Below are positions 22,422-30,947 of a stretch of 33,230 nucleotides of DNA, piece after piece; the stretch's first letter is position 1, and every line of letters begins with the position of its first letter. Origin of the DNA: a virus; the IMG/VR virus record IMGVR_UViG_3300022539_000260, positions 1 through 33,230 of that record; one strand, given 5' to 3'. Both the position numbers and the translations under genes were made by a program. The notes beneath the pieces are model-generated. The model saw only the letters and a list, made by a program, of their open reading frames with translations. It searched no databases and was not told the origin of the DNA.

Positions 22422-22934
22422 TTAGTTAGTAATCGCCGTCGGCATTGCTGCCTTCGCATAGCGGGGCTTTGATAGAACAGCAACTCCGCCCAAAATACAA
22501 CTTGTCGCATCAGCCCATACGCAGCTAACTTTTACCGTATCGTAGGGGTTGCCTATCGTAGGTTCTAAGTTTTCAGCATCAATCTCAACGACCATAAAAC
22601 CGCCGCCCGTACCTATATCCTCGGTATTACCCACCCCTAAAGACACACCGGTTGCGGGCATCGCCGTCAATACCCCTAATGTATCGGCGGTGGCATCCAG
22701 TTCTATGCGATAGCCCCTAACGGGGGTGGCTGTAGTACAAGTCGTTACGTTCTCGCCCTTGTAAACGATAAGGTTAGTTGTAGTAGCTGCATTTGTATTC
22801 GTTGCACCAAAATTGAGTATAATCGTACAATGGTCGTAGCCTTTCATACTGACAATATCGCTCGTCATTGTCGAGTTGTTATAATCCGCAGGCGGTAGAA
22901 TATTAACGACCTTATTCAAAAAAGTTCCAACCAT
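22422..22934 (-). CDS. Head decoration-like protein, pair copy 2
   Basis: 170 residues. Shares SMKGYDHCTIILNFGA, TTTNLIVYKGENVTTC, ELDATADTLGVLTAMP, GGGFMVVEIDAENLEP, NPYDTVKVSCVWA and AMPTAITN with the gene upstream. It follows the major capsid gene, the usual position of capsid-stabilising proteins. Confidence 0.7.
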   Translation of the reverse strand: MVGTFLNKVVNILPPADYNNSTMTSDIVSMKGYDHCTIILNFGATNTNAATTTNLIVYKGENVTTCTTATPVRGYRIELDATADTLGVLTAMPATGVSLGVGNTEDIGTGGGFMVVEIDAENLEPTIGNPYDTVKVSCVWADATSCILGGVAVLSKPRYAKAAMPTAITN

Positions 22935-22944
22935 AATAAACTCC

Positions 22945-23451
22945 TTAATCAGTTATCGCCGTAGGCATTACCTTGTTTTTGTAGCGGCCTTTCGATAGAA
23001 TAGCGATAATACTCATTTGTGTATCCTGAGCCGCCCAGACCATACCCAATTTCACCGTATCATAAGGGTTCGCTATCGTTGGCTCCAAATCCGCCGCATC
23101 AATTTCAACCACAATAAATCCGCCGCCTGTATCAATGTCTAAGGTATTGCCTGAACCTATGGATACTCCGAGTACTGGTAATGTAGTTAATGCTCCTAAT
23201 GTATCGGCGGTAGCGTCCAATTCCGCTCGATATTTACAGATAAAAGCCGTAGCGCAAGTCGTTACGTCCTCACCCTTACAGGCGATAAGATTCGTTGTAG
23301 TCGCTGCGCTTGTATTGCATAGACCAAACGAAATGACAAAGGTGCAATGGTCATAACCCTTCATACTGATAATATCAGTAGCTACTGTTGCGGCAGTCGC
23401 GTTTATAGATGCGTATGCATTTACAAGCTTGAATTCGTAAGTTCCAATCAT
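22945..23451 (-). CDS. Head decoration-like protein, pair copy 1
   Basis: 168 residues, aligned end to end with the next gene and clearly a tandem duplication. Immediately follows the major capsid protein. Beta-rich with an absolutely shared SMKGYDHCT segment. A role in coating or stabilising the capsid is inferred. Confidence 0.7.
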   Translation of the reverse strand: MIGTYEFKLVNAYASINATAATVATDIISMKGYDHCTFVISFGLCNTSAATTTNLIACKGEDVTTCATAFICKYRAELDATADTLGALTTLPVLGVSIGSGNTLDIDTGGGFIVVEIDAADLEPTIANPYDTVKLGMVWAAQDTQMSIIAILSKGRYKNKVMPTAITD

Positions 23452-23468
23452 AATTTGTCTCCTTTAGG

Positions 23469-24800
23469 TTATGCCCGTGCCGCCAAAGAAATAAACGAGC
23501 TTTGAGTAATCGTGCTTCGCTTCGTGGTGAACGTCGAAGATTCCCAGGGCTGACCGTCATATCTCATTACGAACCGATACGCTATTTCGTCATAATCAAA
23601 CTTCAAGTGAATGCTTGAAGCTGTCGCTATTGCCGATGCGCCTGCCTTCTGGCCGATAAGGTATTGACGCCAATCACAGAGAAGAATATCGCCCGCATCA
23701 CCGATAGTATCGCAATGCTCGGTCAGGATTAAAGGCCTGCCGAGAATCGTTTGATACGGTGCGCCTGGTACAGACTGAACCAGACCAACAGCGCTACCAC
23801 CGGTTCCAACAGCCATCTCCAGTTTAGCAAGTTGCGGGAAGCAATCATTATGGGCGAACCATACAGCGCTGCCCATACCTCTCGGGCGCAATCTCGACCA
23901 CATTTTAAGAATATTATCGGTAACAATCGTATCCGCTACCTGGTCAGTTTCTTTAGGCTGCGAAACTAAACAGGCAGCATTCATAATACCTAAAGGCATT
24001 GCCCCGCCCGTACCCCAGATAAAGTCCTCGTCTTCCTGCCAGGCAAAGGCCTCGCTAAACATACGACTCATTAGCGGGGCTATACTAATCGGGCTATCCT
24101 CAAGCAGTTCGTCAGAGACATAAACTATCCCACAGAGTTTATGTAGCGTTAGTTCAATCTGCCCGAATGCCGGCTTAGTCGGGTCTTTCTGGCCGGCTTC
24201 GCCAGGCCTTACAAGAGCAATCCCACCGTGCGTACTCGATGCATGCGTCCAGTCCTCGACAGTAGGGATTTTGATTGCGTTGCTTTGCATCGGGATAATC
24301 TGCGCCCTGCTGCGAATAAGAGATGCCTCAATAAGGTTCTCCATTAGCATAGCCCTAAACTCGGTAGGTACTAAATAACCGCCTTGAACCTGGTCGCCTT
24401 CGGCCATGTGTCCGGCTGTCTTTACGCTCTTATCCCAGGTCGCTAACTTATTCGATATTGACCGCCCGCCTGGGCCGGCTTTGTAAACATCGTTGGCAAA
24501 CTGCCATAACTCATCATAGCCAGCAGTCTTATCAAGTTTCTCAGCAGCTTCACCAAAGGGAGGCCTTTTTTTCTCGCTTTGCGCGGCAAGTTTGGCATCC
24601 ACCATTGCTTCCAATTTTGCCTGCTCGGTTTCTACCTCTTTAACAATAATGACGTTATCGACCTTCGGATTATGCTTTTCGGCGAGACCGTCTTCAATAA
24701 GCTGGTTGCCTATCTCATCCGGCACTTCTAAAATCTGATATTCCGATGGCTTATAGAGGTCATCTCCGTTTTGCCATTCTTTAACTAATTTGATTTTCAT
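23469..24800 (-). CDS. Major capsid protein, HK97 fold
   Basis: 443 residues. Residues about 1-45 (MKIKLVKEWQNGDDLYKPSE to LIEDGLAEKH) look like a small domain usually found alone in phages. The delta region with KLEAMVDAKLAAQSEKK is followed by the HK97 core: GGYLVPTEFRAMLMENLIEAS, IPTVEDW, KLCGIVYVSDELLEDS, AFAWQEDEDFIWGTG, PLGIMN, GRPLILTEHC, RFVMRYDGQP. The preceding protease should cut off the delta part. Shell subunit. Confidence 0.9.
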   Translation of the reverse strand: MKIKLVKEWQNGDDLYKPSEYQILEVPDEIGNQLIEDGLAEKHNPKVDNVIIVKEVETEQAKLEAMVDAKLAAQSEKKRPPFGEAAEKLDKTAGYDELWQFANDVYKAGPGGRSISNKLATWDKSVKTAGHMAEGDQVQGGYLVPTEFRAMLMENLIEASLIRSRAQIIPMQSNAIKIPTVEDWTHASSTHGGIALVRPGEAGQKDPTKPAFGQIELTLHKLCGIVYVSDELLEDSPISIAPLMSRMFSEAFAWQEDEDFIWGTGGAMPLGIMNAACLVSQPKETDQVADTIVTDNILKMWSRLRPRGMGSAVWFAHNDCFPQLAKLEMAVGTGGSAVGLVQSVPGAPYQTILGRPLILTEHCDTIGDAGDILLCDWRQYLIGQKAGASAIATASSIHLKFDYDEIAYRFVMRYDGQPWESSTFTTKRSTITQSSFISLAARA

Positions 24801-24813
24801 AATCAGTTCCTTA

Positions 24814-24861
24814 AAATGTTAGTTACCGCCTATAATCTCCACCATCTTACAACTAACATTT
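24814..24861 (-). promoter_or_regulatory. Long-looped hairpin before the major capsid gene
   Basis: AAATGTTAGTT (24861-24851) and AACTAACATTT (24824-24814) are perfect complements (11 bp) around a 26-base loop, just upstream of the AAGGAA ribosome site. It may stabilise or regulate the capsid message. The rest of the 114-base gap holds no gene. Confidence 0.5.
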
Positions 24862-24914
24862 CAGCTTTACTTTTTAGCGAACGTCTCCATTGCGTCTGGC
24901 TAATTACTCTGGCT

Positions 24915-25901
24915 TCATTCGTACATAATTCCTTTTTTACGTTTGATATAACGGTCTATTAACAAATCGTTATTCGTCTCTGTTTTTACAGGTACTTTGT
25001 TTATGACCTTGACCGGATAACGAGTTATTACCTTACATTCACATCCTTCCGATTTCGCCGCCTCGAATGTCCCGCCCCTTGCCGAACATACGGACTTTGC
25101 TGAGCCTGCCGTCCAAATCTTTTTATCGAAACGCAGAGCTTGTATTTCGCTTTTGTTCGGCGACTTAATACCATAAATTACATCAATACATTTACCATCG
25201 TGCTTTTGGGCGCATTTCTGCCTGCGATATTTTGGATAATTAGGCGGCTTTAGTCGACAGGAATGCTCGTTAGGATACGGTTTCAATATAGCTTCCTCCT
25301 CAATATCTTTTTCTATCATATCAGCAACAACCGTATCAGGGTAATATGTTATCTCCTCCTCAATACCAAGTTCGTCCTGTGTTTCCTTCGATATGGATAT
25401 ATCCTTGCTCTTAACGGCAGTAGCAAGGGCTTCGGGATTGGCTGGTACGGGCACGGCAGAGAACTCTAACAGTTCCCATTTATCATATATCCGCTTGGCC
25501 TCCGCCCAGTCCGGGTTTTTCTTGACCTCATCAGGTGTAGGCGGGTGCGAACCATCCTCGGCAGGTAAGAATCCAACACTAAAGGCATTAAGAAATTTGC
25601 CTTTGAATAATTGATATATCTCGTCGGCCTTTTCGGTTTCGGCAAATCTAACTTTAGCAGTAATAGTCTTTCGGGCACTCTTTATCCATAGAGCCTTGCC
25701 GATAGGGGTTTCTCGATAATCGTGTGCCCACAAGACGACAGGGTTCTTGAGATATTGCTCATAGTCTGCGCCTTTAGGCAATAAGACTTCCTTCTCTCTA
25801 TCTACAGCGCTGGTAGAGATGACCGCCGTTACAGTACGCTCCTCGTCATCAACATCGGCTTTAGCGACGTACGTTTTTCTTATTAGTTTTTCTTCTGGCA
25901 T
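24915..25901 (-). CDS. Prohead protease with C-terminal extension
   Basis: 328 residues. The first 170 are HK97-type prohead protease: AVDREKEVLLPKG, PVVLWAHDYRETPIGK (His), LNAFSVGFLP (Ser) and LLEFSAVPVPANPEAL. The remainder is a Cys/Lys-rich region (EHSCRLKPPNYPKY, GKCIDVIYG, WTAGSAKSVCSARGGTFEAA) of the sort seen fused or adjacent to phage head proteins. It matures the capsid by cleaving the scaffold-like delta domain. Confidence 0.85.
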   Translation of the reverse strand: MPEEKLIRKTYVAKADVDDEERTVTAVISTSAVDREKEVLLPKGADYEQYLKNPVVLWAHDYRETPIGKALWIKSARKTITAKVRFAETEKADEIYQLFKGKFLNAFSVGFLPAEDGSHPPTPDEVKKNPDWAEAKRIYDKWELLEFSAVPVPANPEALATAVKSKDISISKETQDELGIEEEITYYPDTVVADMIEKDIEEEAILKPYPNEHSCRLKPPNYPKYRRQKCAQKHDGKCIDVIYGIKSPNKSEIQALRFDKKIWTAGSAKSVCSARGGTFEAAKSEGCECKVITRYPVKVINKVPVKTETNNDLLIDRYIKRKKGIMYE

Positions 25902-25921
25902 TTCTCTTGCCCTTAATCAGT

Positions 25922-26290
25922 TTATTTTTTGTCTTTGTTATCATCCTTCGCCTTCTGTTCTTTTTTTAGTTTGCGTAAAACAGGGTCAAGGTGTAATCCG
26001 CACTTAATACAAGTCCCTGGCACTGAATCCATAGCGCAGTGCCATATCTTGCAGTCTGGGCATAGCTTGGCTTCCTTTTTAGAGACGTGCCGGCCACAGG
26101 CTTTACAAAATACAATCAGCGGCCCTAATGGAGCGGGCTTAGCAGGTTCCCCCTTTTCGATTTTAGGCGGATTCGCAATAAGAGCCAAAATCTGCTTTAC
26201 CGTTAGATACCTGTCTACGTCTTCAATGCCTATCGATGTAGCGTAGGCAATTAGCTCTGCCTTATTCATATTTTTGATTTTCTTTGCCAT
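25922..26290 (-). CDS. SAP-like / zinc-ribbon phage protein
   Basis: 122 residues. A short helical N-terminus (MNKAELIAYATSIGIEDVDR, then LTVKQILALI) resembles SAP or Rho-N-like helix pairs. Four CxxC/CxxH pairs follow (FCKACGRH, LCPDCKIWHC, TCIKCGLH), enough for two zinc ribbons, then a very basic acidic-ending tail. ATG overlaps the portal stop (TAATG). Possibly DNA- or head-associated; no defined role known. Confidence 0.65.
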   Translation of the reverse strand: MAKKIKNMNKAELIAYATSIGIEDVDRYLTVKQILALIANPPKIEKGEPAKPAPLGPLIVFCKACGRHVSKKEAKLCPDCKIWHCAMDSVPGTCIKCGLHLDPVLRKLKKEQKAKDDNKDKK

Positions 26291-28401
26291 TAGAACTCCT
26301 CAATAACTGGCACTATCGTACATCTACAATTACAATGAAGCGGCGGATGGCCGACATCTTCATAGACAAAAGACAAACTGCGGTCGCCGACCTCAAATTT
26401 ACTACCCTTCTCAAAATAGTAGGCCTCGACCGATATAGTTTTGCCATCCATTTGAGGACAGAAATCACAACTCCTATCGTCGGCTGCGCTTAGCCATTGT
26501 TTCTTTTCCACTATCCCCGATTGGATATAGCCTTGCACGGCCCCTTCATTCCAGGCCCAGATGGTCTCAGTGCGGGCAATTCGTGCGGCAGAGTATCTCT
26601 CTAATCCCTCAAAAACGCCCTCTACCCGCTTACGTAGAATAGGAATCGTCTCGCTTGCCTCTAATCCCTCGGTAAGGGTTTTGCGCAGCCTTTTAGCTAT
26701 ATCGCTATTGGTGGATTGGACACTGCCTATACGCTGCCTCTCTAAGGCATTCATAACTTTAGGGTTCATAGGGTCGAAGAATTCTTCCTCAGCGATTTGC
26801 CTTAATACCTTCTCCCCGCCGCTCATAAGGGTATATCTGACAAATGGCTCTTTCTTTTCGCCTAAGACCTTGTCCCATTTCTGCATATCGAATATGGCGG
26901 AGATAATATCGCCTTCAGGGGTCTTTATAGCTTTGACTTCCCTATCGAAATTAGCTAATATCTCTCTTGCCTGCGCCCTGAAGACCTCCTGAACGGCCTC
27001 TACAAATGGTTGATTTATGAAATTAGTCGGATGGCCCATCGGCGGTAACCTGCGAGGAGCTTTGACCGTCTTTATCTTTTTTTCTTGCTCCGGTAACTCG
27101 CCCTGCAGACCACTGCCGACAGGTACTAAAGTCATCGGCAACATAGGCACATCACCCCAGTCAACTTCCTCAAGGCCATCTATCTGCCGTTCTTGATTTA
27201 TAGATGCATAGCCATTCTTAATATGCGAATCTTGTTCTTCTAATCTGAATTCCTTATCTTGCGGTACAGGATTATCAAAAGCACAGAACAGCCTTGCATC
27301 AAACATCGGCAGTAGTTTCTCATTTAGCTTTTGCTCTACCTTGCAAAGCCGAGGCCGAACAGTATCTTTCATATACGAATAGTCACCGGCCTCAGCATTA
27401 GCCCTATTCACATTTTCTGTAGTCAATTTGCTCATCGGTACGCCAAAAATTGCGGCTATTTCATTTAGAGTGGCCTTGCGGCCTTGCAGGAAAGCCATCT
27501 CTTTAGGCGTTAAGGAAAGTTTTGCTATCTCCGCCCCACCAAATAGATATGCTGGCTTGCCTGCTTTCTTAATGCCACCAAACCGTTGAGTCCATTTCTT
27601 TATTGTCCGCTTTTGCTCTTCCTCTGGCGGCGTTCCCGCTTCGACCGGTAGTTTAATAGCGAATTCGGGTATAGCACTATTCTGCATTAAGCTGGTCTCG
27701 TAGGTATTCATACTGACACTCAAATCAGCAGCTACTACACAGGCTTGCAAAGGACTAAGACCATAAAAGACACTTCTGGGATTGACGTTTTTGAAATGAA
27801 CCATTCTTTCCGGCTCGACTTTATATATATCAATCCTATCCAGAGTGTATTCAAAGTAGCGAATAAACTTCTGCTTATCGGGAACAATCTTTACATATTG
27901 AGACATCAACGGCCAAATCTCGTCCGGTACACCTATGTTGTTCGTTAAGATGACCCAGTAAGCGTTACCTACTAAATCCAGGTATAGGAACATCTCCTCT
28001 GTTAAATCAAAGCCGTTTCTAAAATCATTCACTTTAGCCATTAGCTCTAAGAACGGGTGTTCTAAAACTTCCTCGACTTCTACGGCCTTTGATACGGCTT
28101 GCCATGTACTCGGCGATTTAGCAAGGTAATCCATACGCTCTGGTCGTATTGACCTGGTGGGGAATAGCGATTTGGTCTTTTTGCCAGTTCTTGCCGCATA
28201 GAGCCGCAGGGGTATCTGGGCACAACTTACAGCGTTGATATGGGCGCAGGCATAAACCCAGCCAGTATATTTCTTAACGAGGGATTCATAGTCTTCTTCG
28301 GGATAATACGGACGCCCCACCTGCCAGGGGGAAATACTCCAAGCCCCAGGCATATCTGCCGCTTTTAACAACCATAGGGCAATCCTGCTTCTTAAGCTCA
28401 T
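26290..28401 (-). CDS. Portal protein fused to MuF/SPP1-gp7-like minor head protein
   Basis: 703 residues against about 400-500 for portals alone. Residues about 1-430 are HK97-type portal (YTGWVYACAHINAVSCAQIPL, LVGNAYWVIL, VHFKNVNP, GLSPLQACV, QGRKATLNEIAAIFGVP). After a Pro-rich link the MuF-type domain runs from about 480 (VQEVFRAQAREILANFDREV) to RIARTETIWAWNEGAV, DDRSCDFC and PPLHCNCRCTIVPV, with the Cys/His cluster of the family. Forms the DNA channel ring and delivers the minor head part. Fusion means strict one-to-one copy number. Confidence 0.85.
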   Translation of the reverse strand: MSLRSRIALWLLKAADMPGAWSISPWQVGRPYYPEEDYESLVKKYTGWVYACAHINAVSCAQIPLRLYAARTGKKTKSLFPTRSIRPERMDYLAKSPSTWQAVSKAVEVEEVLEHPFLELMAKVNDFRNGFDLTEEMFLYLDLVGNAYWVILTNNIGVPDEIWPLMSQYVKIVPDKQKFIRYFEYTLDRIDIYKVEPERMVHFKNVNPRSVFYGLSPLQACVVAADLSVSMNTYETSLMQNSAIPEFAIKLPVEAGTPPEEEQKRTIKKWTQRFGGIKKAGKPAYLFGGAEIAKLSLTPKEMAFLQGRKATLNEIAAIFGVPMSKLTTENVNRANAEAGDYSYMKDTVRPRLCKVEQKLNEKLLPMFDARLFCAFDNPVPQDKEFRLEEQDSHIKNGYASINQERQIDGLEEVDWGDVPMLPMTLVPVGSGLQGELPEQEKKIKTVKAPRRLPPMGHPTNFINQPFVEAVQEVFRAQAREILANFDREVKAIKTPEGDIISAIFDMQKWDKVLGEKKEPFVRYTLMSGGEKVLRQIAEEEFFDPMNPKVMNALERQRIGSVQSTNSDIAKRLRKTLTEGLEASETIPILRKRVEGVFEGLERYSAARIARTETIWAWNEGAVQGYIQSGIVEKKQWLSAADDRSCDFCPQMDGKTISVEAYYFEKGSKFEVGDRSLSFVYEDVGHPPLHCNCRCTIVPVIEEF

Positions 28402-28411
28402 ATAAGCCCCT

Positions 28412-28435
28412 ATATAGAAAAACGTTCTTCTATAT
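28412..28435. repeat. 8-bp inverted repeat upstream of the portal gene
   Basis: ATATAGAA (28412-28419) and TTCTATAT (28428-28435) around an eight-base centre that contains AACGTT. It lies between the HTH gene and the portal and could be an operator for a dimeric regulator or an RNA hairpin; no T run follows. Confidence 0.45.
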
Positions 28436-28452
28436 TAAAGGGCGAATGTTAC

Positions 28453-28689
28453 TTAAAATTTGTCCAGAATATTGGAATCAAGGCTTGACGTATATGATAA
28501 AAGCTTGTAATTGTGAGATGAAATCGGTTTTCCGTCAAATAACTGGGGATTTGATTTTTTTAAGCGTAGCAGCAGGCGTGTAACATTACTTCGAGAGCAG
28601 CCCATTAGTTTGGCCGCTTCCAAGTGCTTGCAATCGTGCAAATAACAAAATCTATATGCCTCAATCTGTTGTCTCGTCGGTCTTCGCAT
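28453..28689 (-). CDS. Small HTH protein (sigma70 region 4-like)
   Basis: 78 residues. QIEAYRFCYLHDCKHLEAAK then LMGCSRSNVTRLLLRLKKS is a helix-turn-helix of the sigma70-region-4 type. The tail is Ser-rich. A DNA-binding regulator or terminase-related factor is possible; the inverted repeat just downstream of its stop is a candidate site. Confidence 0.65.
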   Translation of the reverse strand: MRRPTRQQIEAYRFCYLHDCKHLEAAKLMGCSRSNVTRLLLRLKKSNPQLFDGKPISSHNYKLLSYTSSLDSNILDKF

Positions 28690-28791
28690 CCGTGCTTTCG
28701 GCTTGTTCTTGTGCTTCTATCTCGGCCAATACTTCAAAGAGACGTTTTTCATTGACCTCGTAAAACTTACTTTTTCACCTTCAATTATCAT
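28661..28791 (-). pseudogene. Possible frameshifted small gene
   Basis: ATG 28791 begins MIIEGEKVSF, then the zero frame changes character and stops early. Moving back one base at the T4 run gives YEVNEKRLFEVLAEIEAQEQAE and an acidic tail ending at the stop at 28661. Either a sequencing or natural -1 shift, or chance. The start overlaps the stop of the tiny frame upstream (ATGA). Confidence 0.35.
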
Positions 28792-28865
28792 TTTCGGTCT
28801 CTTTTCACTGGGAATTTCTTTGCATATTGTTTTAGCATTTCATTTTCCGCCTTTTGGCGAAACAA
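28788..28865 (-). CDS. Possible tiny basic ORF
   Basis: 25 codons from TTG 28865 (GAAGAG upstream), reading FRQKAENEMLKQYAKKF and PVKRDRK. It lies in the same frame as, and immediately after, the stop of the gene at 28878, and ends in an ATGA overlap with the next frame. Coding is likely from composition but not certain. Confidence 0.35.
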   Translation of the reverse strand: MFRQKAENEMLKQYAKKFPVKRDRK

Positions 28866-28877
28866 TTGCTTTACTCT

Positions 28878-29066
28878 TCACAATAGACGATAAAGCCAAT
28901 TATGGCGTTGTTGCCAGCGGTCTTTATGCCAAAGTATACAGTTCATATATTCTTCATAAGGCGGCCTATTCATTTTCGCTGCTTGTTTTAATATTGATTT
29001 TTTGTAATTATTGATAAAATCAAAGCTATAGCCACCCCAAAAATAGCCACCTGTTTCTTCAGTCAT
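28878..29066 (-). CDS. Small aromatic phage protein
   Basis: 62 residues from ATG 29066, with GAAAGGATAG upstream; longer readings overlap the membrane-protein gene. Sequence TGGYFWGGYSFDFINNYKKS then W.KDRWQQRHNWLYRLL. Conserved-looking, rich in Trp and Tyr, function unknown. Lies between the terminase and portal genes. Confidence 0.65.
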   Translation of the reverse strand: MTEETGGYFWGGYSFDFINNYKKSILKQAAKMNRPPYEEYMNCILWHKDRWQQRHNWLYRLL

Positions 29067-29076
29067 TTCTATCCTT

Positions 29077-29241
29077 TCAATAAAAACAATCCCAAAAGCC
29101 GCCCCACCATAAAAGCAAGGCACTAAGTATTAAACTTATCAATATCGACCAAAAGTTCCAATCGCTTCGTGGCTGTCCGTGCTTATTTGCGGTTGCACAT
29201 AAACTTATTATAGCCAGCAATATCCATATTATTTGTGCCAT
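29077..29241 (-). CDS. Small membrane protein
   Basis: 54 residues with two hydrophobic helices (IIWILLAIISLCATA and WSILISLILSALLLWWGGFW) joined by a polar NKHGQPRSDWN turn. I recognise the form as a common small phage membrane protein found near terminase genes. Holin-like function is possible but unproved. Its ribosome site is nearly identical to that of the next gene. Confidence 0.7.
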   Translation of the reverse strand: MAQIIWILLAIISLCATANKHGQPRSDWNFWSILISLILSALLLWWGGFWDCFY

Positions 29242-29253
29242 TTTCCTATCCTT

Positions 29254-30558
29254 TCAATATTCCATCCAGCCTGCCTCGCCAAACATTGCGTCCCTATCTT
29301 CCTTTTCTTCTTCTATCAGTATCCCCGCCCTGGAGCCGCCTTTGACTTTCATTATACCATATCTTTCGGCGTCCATCAAGTGGTCTCTGAATTTTACGGG
29401 TTCTGGTAAAGGGTTCTTGTCTCTGTCCTGCTTCCATTTATAGCCCTCCTTTTCTTCCCTTAGATGAATACTATCAGCTGTAAGATGGCATTTATATGCT
29501 TTAACAGCCTGTATACCTTCTCGTACTGAGTTCTTGCCCTTGTAGCAGGGATGGATATTAAATCCAGCATTGGCAATTTCGGTAATAGTCTTTGGGTCTT
29601 CCGAATCAGCTATAATCTCCTCGTAGTCATCTTTATCGATTATCTCTTTTAAGCTCTGGATTATCTCTGGATTAGTTAAGTTCGTTCGATACAACCACTC
29701 CTTCTCCCAGACTTGATTGCCGATAAACCTCAATTCCACTAAGGCGGTAGGATTAACATAGCCGAAATCAAGTCCCCATATCTTCCGTTCGTACTCTTCA
29801 GGCATATCCAGCACTATATCCCAGTTAGTATAGATTATTTGAGTAGGTGTAGCCCATTCACCTCTACGGTATATCTTATCATATTCAACATCCTCGTCGG
29901 CCAGGTCTTCAATATTCTGATATTCTTCGTCTGACAGAAAGGGATTTTCGTCATAATTGATATGCAGCAGTTGTCGCTTGTCTGTATCGCCCGTTTTCGT
30001 TGCCGCTGAAATCCACTTATTACCATACGGGTCTTCAGGATTAAACGATGTAAATATCTGATTTATAGCCCCATTAGGCGCTTTATGACGGCAGATTGTA
30101 TTCAAAAGCATATATTCCCGTTTTGTAATACGAGTATCAGAACTTAAGCCGGCCAACTCCTCTATCCAGATATAGTTAATGCCCTCTATAGACTTCTTTT
30201 TAGCTATGTTATCCAGACCGTCAAAGGTAAAAAAATTGCCCCTTGTATTATAGATTTTAAGCTCTGTCTTGTTCTCAGTAATCTCAACGCCGCCTTTATC
30301 AAGATAATCGTGTATTAACGGCCAACAGCTATCCTTAACGGCGGGACGGGTCTTTCTAAGTATGAGGATGCCTATGTTACGCAGCTTACAGAATTTCTCA
30401 AATACAAGGTGCTGTGCTATTGTGTGAGACTTACTACTCGACGCCCCACCCCATAGCCAGTTATTCCGCTTCGTGCTGTTCTTTAGCCAGTCGTAGGGCT
30501 TACGGTTGATTTGGATTAGGGGAGTTTCGATATTAATACCAACTCTATTGAATAGCAA
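29254..30558 (-). CDS. Terminase large subunit (ATPase and nuclease)
   Basis: 434 residues. PBSX-type pattern: Walker A-like GGASSSKS (residues 37-44, Ser where Gly is usual before Lys), GILILRKTRPAVKDS, Walker B IEGINYIWIEEL, FTSFNPEDPYGNKW. The nuclease half has Asp in WGLDFGYVNPTAL, IIADSEDPKTI and DHLMDAERYG. Cuts and pumps DNA into the prohead. The start is uncertain: no ATG is available near the N-terminus. TTG 30558, used here, overlaps the preceding gene by 43 bases. Confidence 0.9.
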   Translation of the reverse strand: MLFNRVGINIETPLIQINRKPYDWLKNSTKRNNWLWGGASSSKSHTIAQHLVFEKFCKLRNIGILILRKTRPAVKDSCWPLIHDYLDKGGVEITENKTELKIYNTRGNFFTFDGLDNIAKKKSIEGINYIWIEELAGLSSDTRITKREYMLLNTICRHKAPNGAINQIFTSFNPEDPYGNKWISAATKTGDTDKRQLLHINYDENPFLSDEEYQNIEDLADEDVEYDKIYRRGEWATPTQIIYTNWDIVLDMPEEYERKIWGLDFGYVNPTALVELRFIGNQVWEKEWLYRTNLTNPEIIQSLKEIIDKDDYEEIIADSEDPKTITEIANAGFNIHPCYKGKNSVREGIQAVKAYKCHLTADSIHLREEKEGYKWKQDRDKNPLPEPVKFRDHLMDAERYGIMKVKGGSRAGILIEEEKEDRDAMFGEAGWMEY

Positions 30559-30767
30559 TCATAGTGCAATTCTTTAATAGCCTTTTTAAGATTTAATCTT
30601 GCCTTCTCAACTCGATCATTATCAACAATCTCACCGTCTTTCCAGAAGACTGTAAAATATGTATAGCAATCGCTAAAGATAATACCGTCGCATAAGTCGG
30701 CGGCCCGCATCAATTGTCCTATATGCGGATAAGGACTCATTCGCACCTTGAAAACCGCTTCAGTCAT
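30516..30767 (-). CDS. Small hypothetical protein
   Basis: 83 residues, AGGAGAG before the ATG. Sequence MTEAVFKVRMSPYPHIGQL, then DCYTYFTVFWKDGEIVDNDRV and a helix (EKARLNLKKAIKEL). No family recognised. It overlaps the terminase large subunit start by 43 bases. Confidence 0.6.
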   Translation of the reverse strand: MTEAVFKVRMSPYPHIGQLMRAADLCDGIIFSDCYTYFTVFWKDGEIVDNDRVEKARLNLKKAIKELHYDCYSIELVLISKLP

Positions 30768-30782
30768 TTTCTCTCCTTTGGG

Positions 30783-30947
30783 TCAACGTGAATTGGATTC
30801 ATAAGTCTTAAGCCAACATTCCCCTCTACAAATCCGAGCATGTGGCTCTAAATAGAAAACTACCCATCCACGTTTTCGCAAATACCGCATCATTATTCTG
30901 TGATGAACCGATTTGAGATTACGCAAAAACACTTTTAACTTATTCAT
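30783..30947 (-). CDS. Small basic phage protein
   Basis: 54 residues, starting in an ATGA overlap with the small terminase. KSVHHRIMMRYLRKRGWVVF then LEPHARICRGECWLKTYE. I recognise this SVHHR.MMRYLRKRGWVVF form as a small family common in phages, role unknown. The two Cys could be structural. Confidence 0.7.
   Translation of the reverse strand: MNKLKVFLRNLKSVHHRIMMRYLRKRGWVVFYLEPHARICRGECWLKTYESNSR

Noticed and set aside
28703-29014. 103-codon plus-strand hydrophobic frame
   Set aside because: Opposite to the operon, overlaps a well-supported minus-strand gene, and no ribosome site or promoter.
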